From the NCBI GenBank assembly GCA_039621445.1, contig CP154954.1, forward strand, positions 34,259,737-34,323,736: 64,000 nucleotides of DNA, in the 5' to 3' direction. Positions 32,224 to 46,772 of this stretch are shown in pieces. Source of the stretch: Euglena gracilis (lineage: Eukaryota; Euglenida; Euglenophyceae; Euglenales). The first letter of the stretch is position 1, and the number at the start of each line of letters is the position of its first letter. Made by a program: the position numbers and the translations under genes. The notes below the pieces were generated by a model, which saw only the letters and a list, made by a program, of their open reading frames with translations, had not been told where the DNA came from and searched no databases.

Positions 32224-35200
32224 GACATTTACCAGGTCAGCCCAGGTTACCATGTAAAAATGGACCAAATTGGGCCTTACTCCGAGTAACCGAATGGGTG
32301 TTCCAGGAGGCCTCCAAAGTCAGGGGACCCGTTGGTTTCATGATTGTCGTGGTTTAATGGTAAGAAAAACATGCAGCGGGAATGTTGGTTGCAAGAAATG
32401 AGCACATTTAGATGGGTGCATTCGACCATTCCGGGGGACATTTACCAGGTCAGCCCAGGTTACCATGTAAAAATGGACCAAATTGGGCCTTACTCCGAGT
32501 AACCGAATGGGTGTTCCAGGAGGCCTCCAAAGTCAGGGGGTCAGTTGGTTTCATGATTGTCGTGGTTTAATGGTAAGAAAAACATGCAGCGGGAATGTTG
32601 GTTGCAAGAAATGAGCACATTTAGATGGGTGCATTCGACCATTCCGGGGGACATTTACCAGGTCAGCCCAGGTTACCATGTAAAAATGGACCAAATTGGG
32701 CCTTACTCCGAGTAACCGAATGGGTGTTCCAGGAGGCCTCCAAAGTCAGGGGACCCGTTGGTTTCATGATTGTCGTGTTCTAATGGTAAGAAAAACATGC
32801 AGCGGGAATGTTGGTTGCAAGAAATGAGCACATTTAGATGGGTGCATTCGACCATTCCGGGTAAGATTTACCAGGTCAGCCCAGGTTACCATGTAAAAAT
32901 GGACCAAATTGGGCCTTACTCCGAGTAACCGAATGGGTGTTCCAGGAGGCCTCCAAAGTCAGGGGGTCAGTTGGTTTCATGATTGTCGTGGTTTAATGGT
33001 AAGAAAAACATGCAGCGGGAATGTTGGTTGCAAGAAATGAGCACATTTAGATGGGTGCATTCGACCATTCCGGGGGACATTTACCAGGTCAGCCCAGGTT
33101 ACCATGTAAAAATGGACCAAATTGGGCCTTACTCCGAGTAACCGAATGGGTGTTCCAGGAGGCCTCCAAAGTCAGGGGACCCGTTGGTTTCATGATTGTC
33201 GTGGTTTAATGGTAAGAAAAACATGCAGCGGGAATGTTGGTTGCAAGAAATGAGCACATTTAGATGGGTGCATTCGACCATTCCGGGGGACATTTACCAG
33301 GTCAGCCCAGGTTACCATGTAAAAATGGACCAAATTGGGCCTTACTCCGAGTAACCGAATGGGTGTTCCAGGAGGCCTCCAAAGTCAGGGGACCCGTTGG
33401 TTTCATGATTGTCGTGGTTTAATGGTAAGAAAAAACATGCAGCAGGAATGTTGGTTGCAAGAAATGAGCACATTTAGATGGGTGCATTCGACCATTCCGG
33501 GGGACATTTACCAGGTCAGCCCAGGTTACCATGTAAAAATGGACCAAATTGGGCCTTACTCCGAGTAACCGAATGGGTGTTCCAGGAGGCCTCCAAAGTC
33601 AGGGGGTCTGTTGGTTTCATGATTGTCGTGGTTTAATGGTAAGAAAAACATGCAGCGGGAATGTTGGTTGCAAGAAATGAGCACATTTAGATGGGTGCAT
33701 TCGACCATTCCGGGGGACATTTACCAGGTCAGCCCAGGTTACCATGTAAAAATGGACCAAATTGGGCCTTACTCCGAGTAACCGAATGGGTGTTCCAGGA
33801 GGCCTCCAAAGTCAGGGGACCCGTTGGTTTCATGATTGTCGTGGTTTAATGGTAAGAAAAACATGCAGCGGGAATGTTGGTTGCAAGAAATGAGCACATT
33901 TAGATGGGTGCATTCGACCATTCCGGGGGACATTTACCAGGTCAGCCCAGGTTACCATGGAAAAATGGACCAAATTGGGCCTTACTCCGAGTAACCGAAT
34001 GGGTGTTCCAGGAGGCCTCCAAAGTCAGGGGACCCGTTGGTTTCATGATTGTCGTGGTTTAATGGTAAGAAAAACATGCAGCGGGAATGTTGGTTGCAAG
34101 AAATGAGCACATTTAGATGGGTGCATTCGACCATTCCGGGGGACATTTACCAGGTCAGCCCAGGTTACCATGTAAAAATGGACCAAATTGGGCCTTACTC
34201 CGAGTAACCGAATGGGTGTTCCAGGAGGCCTCCAAAGTCAGGGGACCCGTTGGTTTCATGATTGTCGTGGTTTAATGGTAAGTAAAACATGCACCGGGAA
34301 TGTTGGTTGCAAGAAATGAGCACATTTAGATGGGTGCATTCGACCATTCCGGGGGACATTTACCAGGTCAGCCCAGGTTACCATGTAAAAATGGACCAAA
34401 TTGGGCCTTACTCCGAGTAACCGAATGGGTGTTCCAGGAGGCCTCCAAAGTCAGGGGACCCGTTGGTTTCATGATTGTCGTGGTTTAATGGTAAGAAAAA
34501 CATGCAGCGGGAATGTTGGTTGCAAGAAATGAGCACATTTAGATGGGTGCATTCGACCATTCCGGGGGACATTTACCAGGTCAGCCCAGGTTACCATGTA
34601 AAAATGGACCAAATTGGGCCTTACTCCGAGTAACCGAATGGGTGTTCCAGGAGGCCTCCAAAGTCAGGGGACCCGTTGGTTTCATGATTGTCGTGGTTTA
34701 ATGGTAAGAAAAACATGCAGCAAGAATGTTGGTTGCAAGAAATGAGCACATTTAGATGGGTGCATTCGACCATTCCGGGGGACATTTACCAGGTCAGCCC
34801 AGGTTACCATGTAAAAATGGACCAAATTGGGCCTTACTCCGAGTAACCGAATGGGTGTTCCAGGAGGCCTCCAAAGTCAGGGGACCCGTTGGTTTCATGA
34901 TTGTCGTCGTTAAATGGTAAGAAAAACATGCAGCAAGAACGTTTGGTTGCAAGAAATGAGCACATTTAGATGGGTGCATTCGAACATTCCGGGGGACATT
35001 TACCAGGTCAGCCCAGGTTACCATGTAAAAATGGACCAAATTGGGCCTTACTCCGAGTAACCGAATGGGTGTTCCAGGAGGCCTCCAAAGTCAGGGGGTC
35101 AGTTGGTTTCATGATTGTCGTGGTTTAATGGGAAGAAAAACATGCAGCGGGAATGTTGGTTGCAAGAAATGAGCACATTTAGATGGGTGCATTCGACCAT

Positions 35201-37491
35201 TCCGGGGGACATTTACCAGGTCAGCCCAGGTTACCATGTAAAAATGGACCAAATTGGGCCTTACTCCGAGTAACCGAATGGGTGTTCCAGGAGGCCTCCA
35301 AAGTCAGGGGGTCAGTTGGTTTCATGATTGTCGTGGTTTAATGGTAAGAAAAACATGCAGCGGGAATGTTGGTTGCAAGAAATGAGCACATTTAGATGGG
35401 TGCATTCGACCATTCCGGGGGACATTTACCAGGTCAGCCCAGGTTACCATGTAAAAATGGACCAAATTGGGCCTTACTCCGAGTAACCGAATGGGTGTTC
35501 CAGGAGGCCTCCAAAGTCAGGGGACCCGTTGGTTTCATGATTGTCGTGGTTTAATGGTAAGAAAAACATGCAGCGGGAATGTTGGTTGCAAGAAATGAGC
35601 ACATTTAGATGGGTGCATTCGACCATTCCGGGGACATTTACCAGGTCAGCCCAGGTTACCATGAAAAAATGGGACCAAATTGGGCCTTACTCCGAGTAAC
35701 CGAATGGGTGTTCCAGGAGGCCTCCAAAGTCAGGGGACCGTTGGTTTCATGATTGTCGTGGTTTAATGGTAAGAAAAACATGCAGCGGGAATGTTGGTTG
35801 CAAGAAATGAGCACATTTAGATGGGTGCATTCGACCATTCCGGGGGACATTTACCAGGTCAGCCCAGGTTACCATGTAAAAATGGACCAAATTGGGCCTT
35901 ACTCCGAGTAACCGAATGGGTGTTCCAGGAGGCCTCCAAAGTCAGGGGACCCGTTGGTTTCATGATTGTCGTCGTTAAATGGTAAGAAAAACATGCAGCG
36001 GGAATGTTGGTTGCAAGAAATGAGCACATTTAGATGGGTGCATTCGACCATTCCGGGGGACATTTACCAGGTCAGCCCAGGTTACCATGTAAAAATGGAC
36101 CAAATTGGGCCTTACTCCGAGTAACCGAATGGGTGTTCCAGGAGGCCTCCAAAGTCAGGGGACCGTTGGTTTCATGATTGTCGTGGTTTAATGGTAAGAA
36201 AAACATGCAGCGGGAATGTTGGTTGCAAGAAATGAGCACATTTAGATGGGTGCATTCGACCATTCCGGGGGACATTTACCAGGTCAGCCCAGGTTACCAT
36301 GTAAAAATGGACCAAATTGGGCCTTACTCCGAGTAACCGAATGGGTGTTCCAGGAGGCCTCCAAAGTCAGGGGACCCGTTGGTTTCATGATTGTCGTCGT
36401 TAAATGGTAAGAAAAACATGCAGCGGGAATGTTGGTTGCAAGAAATGAGCACATTTAGATGGGTGCATTCGACCATTCCGGGTAAGATTTACCAGGTCAG
36501 CCCAGGTTACCATGGAAAAATGGACCAAATTGGGCCTTACTCCGAGTTACCGAATGGGTGTTCCAGGAGGCCTCCAAAGTCAGGGGGTCAGTTTGTTTCA
36601 TGATTGTCGTGGTTTAATGGGAAGAAAAACATGCAGCGGGAATGTTGGTTGCAAGAAATGAGCACATTTAGATGGGTGCATTCGACCATTCCGGGGTACA
36701 TTTACCAGGTCAGCCCAGGTTACCATGTAAAAATGGACCAAATTGGGCCTTACTCCGAGTAACCGAATGGGTGTTCCAGGAGGCCTCCAAAGTCAGGGGA
36801 CCCGTTGGTTTCATGATTGTCGTGGTTTAATGGTAAGAAAAACATGCAGCGGGAATGTTGGTTGCAAAAATGAGCACATTTAGATGGGTGCATTCGACCA
36901 TTCCGGGGACATTTACCAGGTCAGCCCAGGTTACCATGTAAAAATGGACCAAATTGGGCCTTACTCCGAGTAACCGAATGGGTGTTCCAGGAGGCCTCCA
37001 AAGTCAGGGGACCCGTTGGTTTCATGATTGTCGTGGTTTAATGGTAAGAAAAACATGCAGCGGGAATGTTGGTTGCAAGAAATGAGCACATTTAGATGGG
37101 TGCATTCGACCATTCCGGGGGACATTTACCAGGTCAGCCCAGGTTACCATGTAAAAATGGACCAAATTGGGCCTTACTCCGAGTAACCGAATGGGTGTTC
37201 CAGGAGGCCTCCAAAGTCAGGGGACCCGTTGGTTTCATGATTGTCGTGGTTTAATGGCAAGAAAAACATGCAGCGGGAATGTTGGTTGCAAGAAATGAGC
37301 ACATTTAGATGGGTGCATTCGACCATTCCGGGGGACATTTACCAGGTCAGCCCAGGTTACCATGTAAAAATGGACCAAATTGGGCCTTACTCCGAGTAAC
37401 CGAATGGGTGTTCCAGGAGGCCTCCAAAGTCAGGGGGTCAGTTGGTTTCATGATTGTCGTGGTTTAATGGGAAGAAAAACATGCAGCGGGA

Positions 37492-40400
37492 ATGTTGGTT
37501 GCAAGAAATGAGCACATTTATAAGGGTGCATTCGACCATTCCGGGGTGCATTTACCAGGTCAGCCCAGGTTACCATGTAAAAATGGACCAAATTGGGCCT
37601 TACTCCGAGTAACCGAATGGGTGTTCCAGGAGGCCTCCAAAGTCAGGGGACCCTTTGGTTTCATGACTGTCGTCGTTTAATGGTGAGAAAAAAATGCAGC
37701 GGGAATGTTGGTTGCAATAAACGAGCACATTTAGATGGGTGCATTCGACCATTCCGGGGAACATTTACCAGGTCAGCCCAGGTTACCATGTAAAAATGGA
37801 CCAAATTGGGCCTTACTCCGAGTAACCGAATGGGTGTTCCAGGAGGCCTCCAAAGTCAGGGGACCCGTTGGTTTCATGATTGTCGTGGTTTAATGGTAAG
37901 AAAAACATGAAGCAGGAATGTTGGTTGCAAGAAATGAGCACATTTAGATGGGTGCATTCGACCATTCCGGGGGACATTTACCAGGTCAGCCCAGGTTACC
38001 ATGTAAAAATGGACCAAAATGGGCCTTACTCCGAGTAACCGAATGGGTGTTCCAGGAGGCCTCCAAAGTCAGGGACCCGTTGGTTTCATGATTGTCGTCG
38101 TTAAATGGTAAGAAAAAAATGCAGCGGGAATGTTGGTTGCAAGAAATGAGCACATTTATAAGGGTGCATTCGACCATTCCGGGGTACATTTACCAGGTCA
38201 GCCCAGGTTACCATGTAAAAATGGACCAAATTGGGCCTTACTCCGAGTAACCGAATGGGTGTTCCAGGAGGCCTCCAAAGTCAGGGGGTCTGTTTGTTTC
38301 ATGATTGTCGTGGTTTAATGGTAAGAAAAACATGCAGCGGGAATGTTGGTTGCAAGAAATGAGCACATTTAGATGGGTGCATTCGACCATTCCGGGGGAC
38401 ATTTACCAGGTCAGCCCAGGTTACCATGTAAAAAATGGACCAAATTGGGCCTTACTCCGAGTAACCGAATGGGTGTTCCAGGAGGCCTCCAAAGTCAGGG
38501 GACCCGTTGGTTTCGTGATTGTCCTCGTTTAATGGTAAGAAAAATATGCAGCGGGAATGTTGGTTGCAAGAAATGAGCACATTTAGATGGGTGCATTCGA
38601 CCATTCCGGGTAAGATTTACCAGGTCAGCCCAGGTTACCATGGAAAAATGGACCAAATTGGGCCTTACTCCGAGTAACCGAATGGGTGTTCCAGGAGGCC
38701 TCCAAAGTCAGGGGGTCAGTTGGTTTCATGATTGTCGTGGTTTAATGGGAAGAAAAACATGCAGCGGGAATGTTGGTTGCAAGAAATGAGCACATTTATA
38801 AGGGTGCATTCGACCATTCCGGGGTGCATTTACCAGGTCAGCCCAGGTTACCATGTAAAAATGGACCAAATTGGGCCTTACTCCGAGTAACCGAATGGGT
38901 GTTCCAGGAGGCCTCCAAAGTCAGGGGACCCTTTGGTTTCATGACTGTCGTCGTTTAATGGTAAGAAAAACATGCAGCGGGAATGTTGGTTGCAAGAAAT
39001 GAGCACATTTAGATGGGTGCATTCGACCATTCCGGGGAACATTTACCAGGTCAGCCCAGGTTACCATGTAAAAATGGACCAAATTGGGCCTTACTCCGAG
39101 TAACCGAATGGGTGTTCCAGGAGGCCTCCAAAGTCAGGGGATCCGTTCGTTTCATGATTGTCGTGGTTTAATGGTAAGAAAAACATGCAGCGGGAATGTT
39201 GGTTGCAAGAAATGAGCACATTTAGATGGGTGCATTCGACCATTCCGGGGGACATTTACCAGGTCAGCCCAGGTTACCATGTAAAAATGGACCAAAATGG
39301 GACTTACTCCGAGTAACCGAATGGGTGTTCCAGGAGGCCTCCAAAGTCAGGGACCCGTTGGTTTCATGATTGTCGTCGTTAAATGGTAAGAAAAACATGC
39401 AGCGGGAATGTTGGTTGCAAGAAATGAGCACATTTAGATGGGTGCATTCGACCATTCCGGGTAAGATTTACCAGGTCAGCCCAGGTTACCATGTAAAAAT
39501 GGACCAAATTGGGCCTTACTCCGAGTAACCGAATGGGTGTTCCAGGAGGCCTCCAAAGTCAGGGGACCCTTTGGTTTCATGACTGTCGTCGTTTAATGGT
39601 AAGTAAAACATGCATCGGGAATGTTGGTTGCAAGAAATGAGCACATTTAGATGGGTGCATTCGACCATTCCGGGGTACATTTACCAGGTCAGCCCAGGTT
39701 ACCATGTAAAAATGGACCAAATTGGGCCTTACTCCGAGTAACCGAATGGGTGTTCCAGGAGGCCTCCAAAGTCAGGGGACCCTTTGGTTTCATGATTGTC
39801 GTCGTTAAATGGTAAGAAAAACATGCAGCGGGAATGTTGGTTGCAAGAAATGAGCACATTTAGATGGGTGCATTCGACCATTCCGGGTAAGATTTACCAG
39901 GTCAGCCCAGGTTACCATGGAAAAATGGACCAAATTGGGCCTTACTCCGAGTAACCGAATGGGTGTTCCAGGAGGCCTCCAAAGTCAGGGGGTCAGTTGG
40001 TTTCATGATTGTCGTGGTTTAATGGGAAGAAAAACATGCAGCGGGAATGTTGGTTGCAAGAAATGAGCACATTTAGATGGGTGCATTCGACCATTCCGGG
40101 GTACATTTACCAGGTCAGCCCAGGTTACCATGTAAAAATGGACCAAATTGGGCCTTACTCCGAGTAACCGAATGGGTGTTCCAGGAGGCCTCCAAAGTCA
40201 GGGGGTCAGTTGGTTTCATGATTGTCGTGGTTTAATGGGAAGAAAAACATGCAGCGGGAATGTTGGTTGCAAGAAATGAGCACATTTATAACTGTGCATT
40301 CGACCATTCCGGGGTACATTTACCAGGTCAGCCCAGGTTACCATGTAAAAATGGACCAAATTGGGCCTTACTCCGAGTAACCGAATGGGTGTTCCAGGAG

Positions 40401-40560
40401 GCCTCCAAAGTCAGGGGACCCTTTGGTTTCATGACTGTCGTCGTTTAATGGTAAGAAAAACATGCAGCGGGAATGTTGGTTGCAAGAAACGAGCACATTT
40501 AGATGGATGCATTCGACCATTCCGGGGAACATTTACCAGGTCAGCCCAGGTTACCATGTA
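37492..40560 (-). repeat. Spaced variant monomers marking higher-order copies in the inverted block
   Basis: Monomers with CACATTTATAAGGGTGCATTC followed by GGGGTGCATTT and GACCCTTTGGTTTCATGACTGTC occur at about 37492 and 38770 (six monomers apart, 1278 bp). A relative with CACATTTATAACTGTGC occurs at about 40260 (seven monomers later, 1490 bp). Neighbouring monomers with GGTAAGATTTACC and ACCAAAATGGGACTTAC recur in the same spacing. This is a loose higher-order period of six to seven units. Confidence 0.7.
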
Positions 40561-41548
40561 AAAATGGACCAAATTGGGCCTTACTCCGAGTAACCGAATG
40601 GGTGTTCCAGGAGGCCTCCAAAGTCAGGGGATCCGTTCGTTTCATGATTGTCGTGGTTTATTGGTAAGAAAAACATGCAGCGGGAAGGTTGGTTGCAAGA
40701 AATGAGCACATTTAGATGGGTGCATTCGACCATTCTGGGGGACATTTACCAGGTCAGCCCAGGTTACCATGTAAAAATGGACCAAAATGGGACTTACTCC
40801 GAGTAACCGAATGGGTGTTCCAGGAGGCCTCCAAAGTCAGGGGACCCGTTGGTTTCATGATTGTCGTCGTTAAATGGTAAGAAAAACATGCAGCGGGAAT
40901 GTTGGTTGCAAGAAATGAGCAGATTTAGATGGGTGCATTCGACCATTCCGGGTAAGATTTACCAGGTCAGCCCAGGTTACCATGGAAAAATGGACCAAAT
41001 TAGGCCTTACTCCGAGAAACCCAATGGGTGTTCAAGGAGGCCTCCAAAGTCAGGGGACCCGTTGGTTTCATTATTGTCGTGGTTTATTGGTAAGCAAAAA
41101 ATGCAGCGGGAATGTTGGTTGCAAGAAATCAGCACATTTAGATGGGTGCATTCAACCATTCTGGGGGACATTTACCAGGCCAGCCCAGGATACCATGTAA
41201 AAATGGACCAAATTGGGCCTTACTCCGAATGGGTGTTCCAGGGGGCCTCCAAAGTCGGGGGACCCGTTGGTTTCATGAATGTGGTGTTTTAATGGTAAGA
41301 AAAACATGCAGCGGGAATGTTGGTTGCAAGAAAGAAGCACATTTAAATGGGTGCATTCGACCATTCCGGGGGACATTTACCAGGTCAGCCCAGGTTACCA
41401 TGTAAAAATGGACCAAATTGGGCCTTACTACGAGTAACCAAACGGGAGTTCCAGGAGGCCTCCAAAAGTCAGGGGACCCGTTGGTTTCATGATTGTCGTG
41501 GTTTAATGGTAAGAAAAACATGCAGCGGGAATGTTGGTTGCAAGTAAC

Positions 41549-41634
41549 GAGCACATTTAGATGGGTGCATTCGACCATTCCGGGGGACGTTAGGGAATGG
41601 TCGAATGCACCAATCTAAATGTGCTCGTTTCTTG
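41549..41634. repeat. Palindromic centre of the reverse-to-forward switch
   Basis: The reverse strand sequence GCACATTTAGATGGGTGC...CATTCC is followed, after a spacer of about 12 bp (GGGGGACGTTAG), by its mirror GGAATGG...CTAAATGTGC. The immediate arms of about 31 bp have one mismatch. Because both flanks are satellite, similarity continues outward for kilobases, making this the centre of a very large imperfect inverted repeat. Confidence 0.9.
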
Positions 41635-44600
41635 CAACCAACATTCCCGCTGCATGTTTTTCTTACCATTAAACCACGACAATCATGAAACCCACGGGTC
41701 ACCTGACTTTGGAGGCCTCCTGGAACACCCATTCGGTTACTCGGAGTAAGGCCCAATTTGGTCCATTTTTACATGGTAACCTGGGCTGACCTGGTAAATG
41801 TCCCCCGGAATGGTCGAATGCACCCATCTAAATGTGCTCATTTCTTGCAACCAACATTCCCGCTGCATGTTCTTTATCACCAATAAACCACGACAATCAT
41901 GAAACCAACGTGTCCCCTGACTTTGGAGGCGTCGTGGAACACCCATTCGGTTACTCGGAGTAAGGCCCAATTTGGTCCATTTTTACATGGTAACCTGGGC
42001 TGACCTGGTAAATGGTACCCAGAATGGTCGAATGCACCCATCTAAATGTGCTCATTTCTTGCAACCAACATTCCCGCTGCATGTTTTTCTCACCATTAAA
42101 CCACGTCAATCATGAAACCAACGGGTCCCCTGACTTTGGAGGCGTACTGGAACACCCATTCGGTTACTCGGAGTAAGGCCCAATTTGCCCCATTTCTACA
42201 TGGTAACCTGGGCTGACCTGGTAAATGTCCCCCGGAATGGTCGAATGCACCCATCTAAACGTGCTCATTTCTTGCAACCAACATTCCCGCTGCATGTTTT
42301 TCTTACCATTAAACCACGACAATCATGAAACCAACGGGTCCCCTGACTTTGGAGTCCTCCTGGAACACCCATTCGGTTACTCGGAGTAACGCCCAATTTG
42401 TCCCATTTTTACATGGTAACCTGGGCTGACCTGGTAAATGTCCCCCGGAATGGTCGAATGCACCCATCTAAATGTGCTCATTTCTTGCAACCAACATTCC
42501 CGCTGCATGTTTTTCTTACCATTAAACCACGACAATCATGAAACCAACGGGTCCCCTGACTTTGGAGTCCTCCTGGAACACCCATTCGGTTTCTCGGAGT
42601 AACGCCCAATTTGTCCCATTTTTACATGGCAACCTGGGCTGACCTGGTAAATGTCCCCCGGAATGGTCGAATGCACCCATCTAAATGTGCTCATTTCTTG
42701 CAACCAACATTCCCGCTGCATATTTTTCTTACCAATAAACCACGACAACCATGAAAGCAACGGGTCCCCTGACTTTGGAGGCCTCCTGGAACACCCATTC
42801 AGTTACTTGGAGTAAAGCCCAATTTGCCCCATTTTTACATGGTAACCTGGGCTGACCTGGTAAATGTCCCCCGGAATGTTCGAATGCACCCATCTAAATG
42901 TGCTCATTTCTTGCAACCAACATTCCCGCGGCACGTTTTTCTTACCATTAAAACCACGACAATCATGAAACCAACGGGTCGCCTGACTTTGGAGACCTCC
43001 TGGAACACCCATTCGGTTACTCGGAGTAAGGCCCAATTTGGTCCACTTTTACATAGTAACCTGGGCTGACCTGGTAAACGTCCCCCGGAATGGTCGAATG
43101 CACCCATCTAAATGTGCTCATTTCTTGCAACCAACATTCCCGCTGCATGTTTTCCTCACCAATAAACCACGTCAATCATGAAACCAACGGGTCCCCTGAC
43201 TTTAGAGGCCTCCTGGAACACCCATTCGGTTACTCGGAGTAAGGCCCAATTTGGTCCATTTTTACATGGTAACCTGGGCTGACCTGGTAAATGTCCCCCG
43301 GAATGGTCGAATGCACCCATCTAAATGTGCTCTTTTCTTGCAACCAACATTCCCGCTGCATGTTTTTCTTACCAAAAAACCACGACAACCATGAAACCAA
43401 CGGGTCCCCTGACTTTGGAGGCCTCCTGGAACACCCATTCAGTTACTCGGAGTAAGGCCCAATTTGCCCCATTTTTACACGGTAACCTGGGCTGACCTGG
43501 TAAATGTCCCCCGGAATGGTCGAATGCACCCATCTAAATGTGCTCATTACTTGCAACCTACGTTCCCGCTGCATGTTTTTCTCACCATTAAACCACGACA
43601 ATCATGAAACCCACGGGTCCCCTGACTTTGGAGGCCTCCTGGAACACCCATTCGGTTACTCGGAGCAAGGCCCAATTCGGTACATTTTTACATGGTAACC
43701 TGGGCTGACCTGGTAAATGTCCCCCAGAATGGTCGAATGCACCCATCTAAATGTGCTCATTTCTTGCAACCAACATTCCCGCTGCATGTTTTTCTTACCA
43801 TTAAACCACGACAATCATGAAACCAACGGGTCCCCTGACTTTGGAGGCCTCCTGGAACACCCATTCGGTTACTCGGAGTACGGCCCAATTTGGTCCATTT
43901 TTACATGGTAGCCTGGGCTGACCTGGTAAATGTCCCCCGGAATGGTCAAATGCGGCCATCTAAATGTGCTCATTTCTTGCAACCAACATTCCCGCTGCAT
44001 GTTTTTCTTACCATTAAACCACAAAAATCATGAAACCAACGGGTCCCCTGACTTTGGAGGCCTCCTGGAACACCCATTCGGTTACTCGGAGTAAGGCCCA
44101 ATTTGGTCCATTTTTACATGGTAACCTGGGCTGACCTGGTAAATGTCCCCCGGAATGGTCGAATACACCAATCTAAATGTGCTTATCTCTTGCAACCAAC
44201 GTTCCTGCTGCATGTTTTTATTACCATTAAACCACGAAAATCATGAAACCAACGGGTCCCCTGACTTTGGAGGCCTCCTGGAACACCCATTCGGTTACTC
44301 AGAGTAAGGCCGAATTTGGTCCATTTTTACATGGTAACCTGGGCTGACCTGGTAAATGTCCCCCGCAATGGTCGAATGCACCCCTCCAATTGTGCTCATT
44401 TCTTGCAACCAACATTCTCGCTGCATGTTTTTCTTACCATTAAACCACGACAATCATTAAACCAACGGGTCCCCTGACTTTGGAGGCCTCCTGGAACACC
44501 CATTCGGTTACTCGGAGTAAGGCCCAATTTGGTCCATTTTTACATGGTAACCTGGGCTGACCTGGTAAATGTCCCCCGGAATGTTCGAATGCACCCATCT

Positions 44601-46772
44601 AAATGTGCACATTTCTTGCAACGAACATTCCCGCTGCATTTTTTTATTACCATTAAACCACGACAATCATGAAACCAACGGGTCCCCTGACTTTGGAAGC
44701 CTCCTGGAGCACCCATTCGGTTACTCGGAGTAAGACCCATTTTGGCCCATTTTTGCAAACAACACTCCCGCTGCATGTTTTTCTCACCATTAGACCACGA
44801 CAATCATTAAACCAACGGGTCCCCTGACTTTTGAGGCCTCCTGGAACACCCATTCGGTTTCTCGGAGTAAGACCCATTTTGGCCCATTTTTACATGGTAA
44901 CCTGGGCTGACCTGGTAAACGTCCCCTGGAATGGTCGAGTGCACCCATCTAAACGGGCTCATTTCTTGCAACCAACATTCCCGCTGCATGTTTTTCTTAC
45001 CATTAAACCACGACAATCATGAAACCACGGGTCCCCTGACTTTGGAGGCCTCCTGGAACACCCATTCGTTTACTCGGAGTAAGGCCCAATTTGGTCCATT
45101 TTTACACGGTAACCTGGGCTGACCTGGTAAATGTCCCCCGGAATGGTCGAATGCACCCATCTAAATGTGCTCATTTCTTGCAACCAACATTCCCGCTGCA
45201 TGTTTTTCTTACCATTAAACCACGACAACCATGAAACCAACGGGTCCCTGACTTTGGAGGCCTCCTGGAACACCCATTCGGTTACTCGGAGTGAGGTCCA
45301 ATTTGGTCCATTTTTACATGTTAACCTGGGGTGACCTGGTAAATGTCTCCCGGAATGGTCGAGTGCAACCCATGTAAATGTGCTGATGTCTTGCAACCAA
45401 CATTCCCGCTGCATGTTTTTCTGGCCATTAATCCACGACAATCATGAAACCAACGGGTCCCCTGACTTTGGAGGCCTCCTGGAACACCCATTCAGTTACT
45501 CGGAGTAAGGCCCAATTTGGTCCATTTTTACATGGTAACCTGGGCTGACCTGGTAAATGTCCCCCGGAATGGTCGAATGCCCCAATCTAAATGTGCTCAT
45601 TTCTTGCAACCAACATTCTCGCTGCATTTTTGTCTTACCAATAACCCACGACAATCATGAAACCAACGGGTCGCCTGACTTTGGAGGCCTCCTGGAACAC
45701 CCATTCGGTTACTCGGAGTAAGGCCCAATTTGGTCCATTTTTACATGGTACCCTGGGCTGACCTGGTAAATGTCCCCCGGAATGGTCGAATGCACCCATC
45801 TAAATGTGCTCATTTCTTGCACCCAACCTTCCCGCTGCATTTTTGTTTTAGCAATAACCCACGACAATCATGAAACCAACGGGTTCCCTGACTTTGGAGG
45901 CCTCCTGGAACACCCATTCGGTTACTCGGAGTAAGGCCCAATTTGGTCCATTTTACATGGTAACCTGGGCTGACCTGGTAAATGTCCCCCGGAATGGTCG
46001 AATGCACCCATCTAAATGTGCTCATTTCTTGCAACCAACATTCCTGCCGCATTTTTTTTTACCAATAACCCACAACAATCATGAAACCAACGGGTCCCCT
46101 GACTTTGGAGGCCTCCTGGAACACCCATTCGGTTACTCGGAGTAAGGCCCAATTTGGTCCATTTTTACGTGGTAACCTGGGCTGACCTGGTGAATGTCCC
46201 CCGGAATGGTGAAATGCACCAATCTAAATGTGCTCATTTCTTGCAACCAACATTCCCGCTGCATTTTTGTCTTACCAATAACCCACGACAATCATGAAAC
46301 CAACGGGTTCCCTGACTTTGGAGGCCTCCTGGAACACCCATTTGGTTACTCGGAGTAAGGCCCAATTTGGTCCATTTTTACGTGGTAACCTGGGCTGACC
46401 TGGTAAATGTCCCCCGGAATGGTCGAATGCACCAATCTAAATGTGTTCATTTCCTGCAACCAACATACCCGCTGCATTTTTTTTACCAATAACCCACGAC
46501 AATCATGAAACCAACGGGTCCCCTGACTTTGGAGGCCTCCTGGAACACCCATTCGGTTACTCGGAGTAAGGCCCAATTTGGTCCATTTTTACGTGGTAAC
46601 CTGGGCTGACCTGGTAAATGTCCCCCGGAATGGTCGAATGCATCCATCTAAATGTGCTCATTTCTTGCAACCAACATTCCCGCTGCATGTTTTTCTTACC
46701 ATGAAACCACGACAATCATGAAACCAACGGGTCCCCTGACTTTGGAGGCCTCCTGGAACACCCATTTGGTTA
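41590..46772 (+). repeat. Forward satellite block before the first TIR element
   Basis: About 24 monomers, mostly 213 bp. Variants include CCAATAAACC, GCCCCATTTTTACA, TTTTTATTACC and, near 45.6-46.5 kb, CATTTTTGTCTTACCAATAACCC. Near 44752 one monomer lacks about 150 bp (GGCCCATTTTTGCAAACAACACTCCC). The block ends with GGTTA at the transposon target site. Confidence 0.94.

Larger units (their letters stand above)
30706..41589 (-). repeat. Inverted satellite block, 10.9 kb, the most homogeneous
   Basis: About 51 monomers lie in reverse orientation. From about 30.9 to 37.5 kb many are identical over most of their length, differing only at a few switching sites: GGGGACCCG versus GGGGGTCAG before TTGGTTTC, GGGGGACATTT versus GGTAAGATTT, and GTCGTGGTTTAATGG versus GTCGTCGTTAAATGG. 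These switching variants occur in different combinations, which is the signature of frequent gene conversion. Divergence increases toward 41 kb, where some monomers are shortened (41220-41240). Confidence 0.95.

Noticed and set aside
30706-41589. Plus-strand 60-80-codon frames in the inverted block
   Set aside because: They are the minus-strand frames of the same monomer and carry no independent coding signal.
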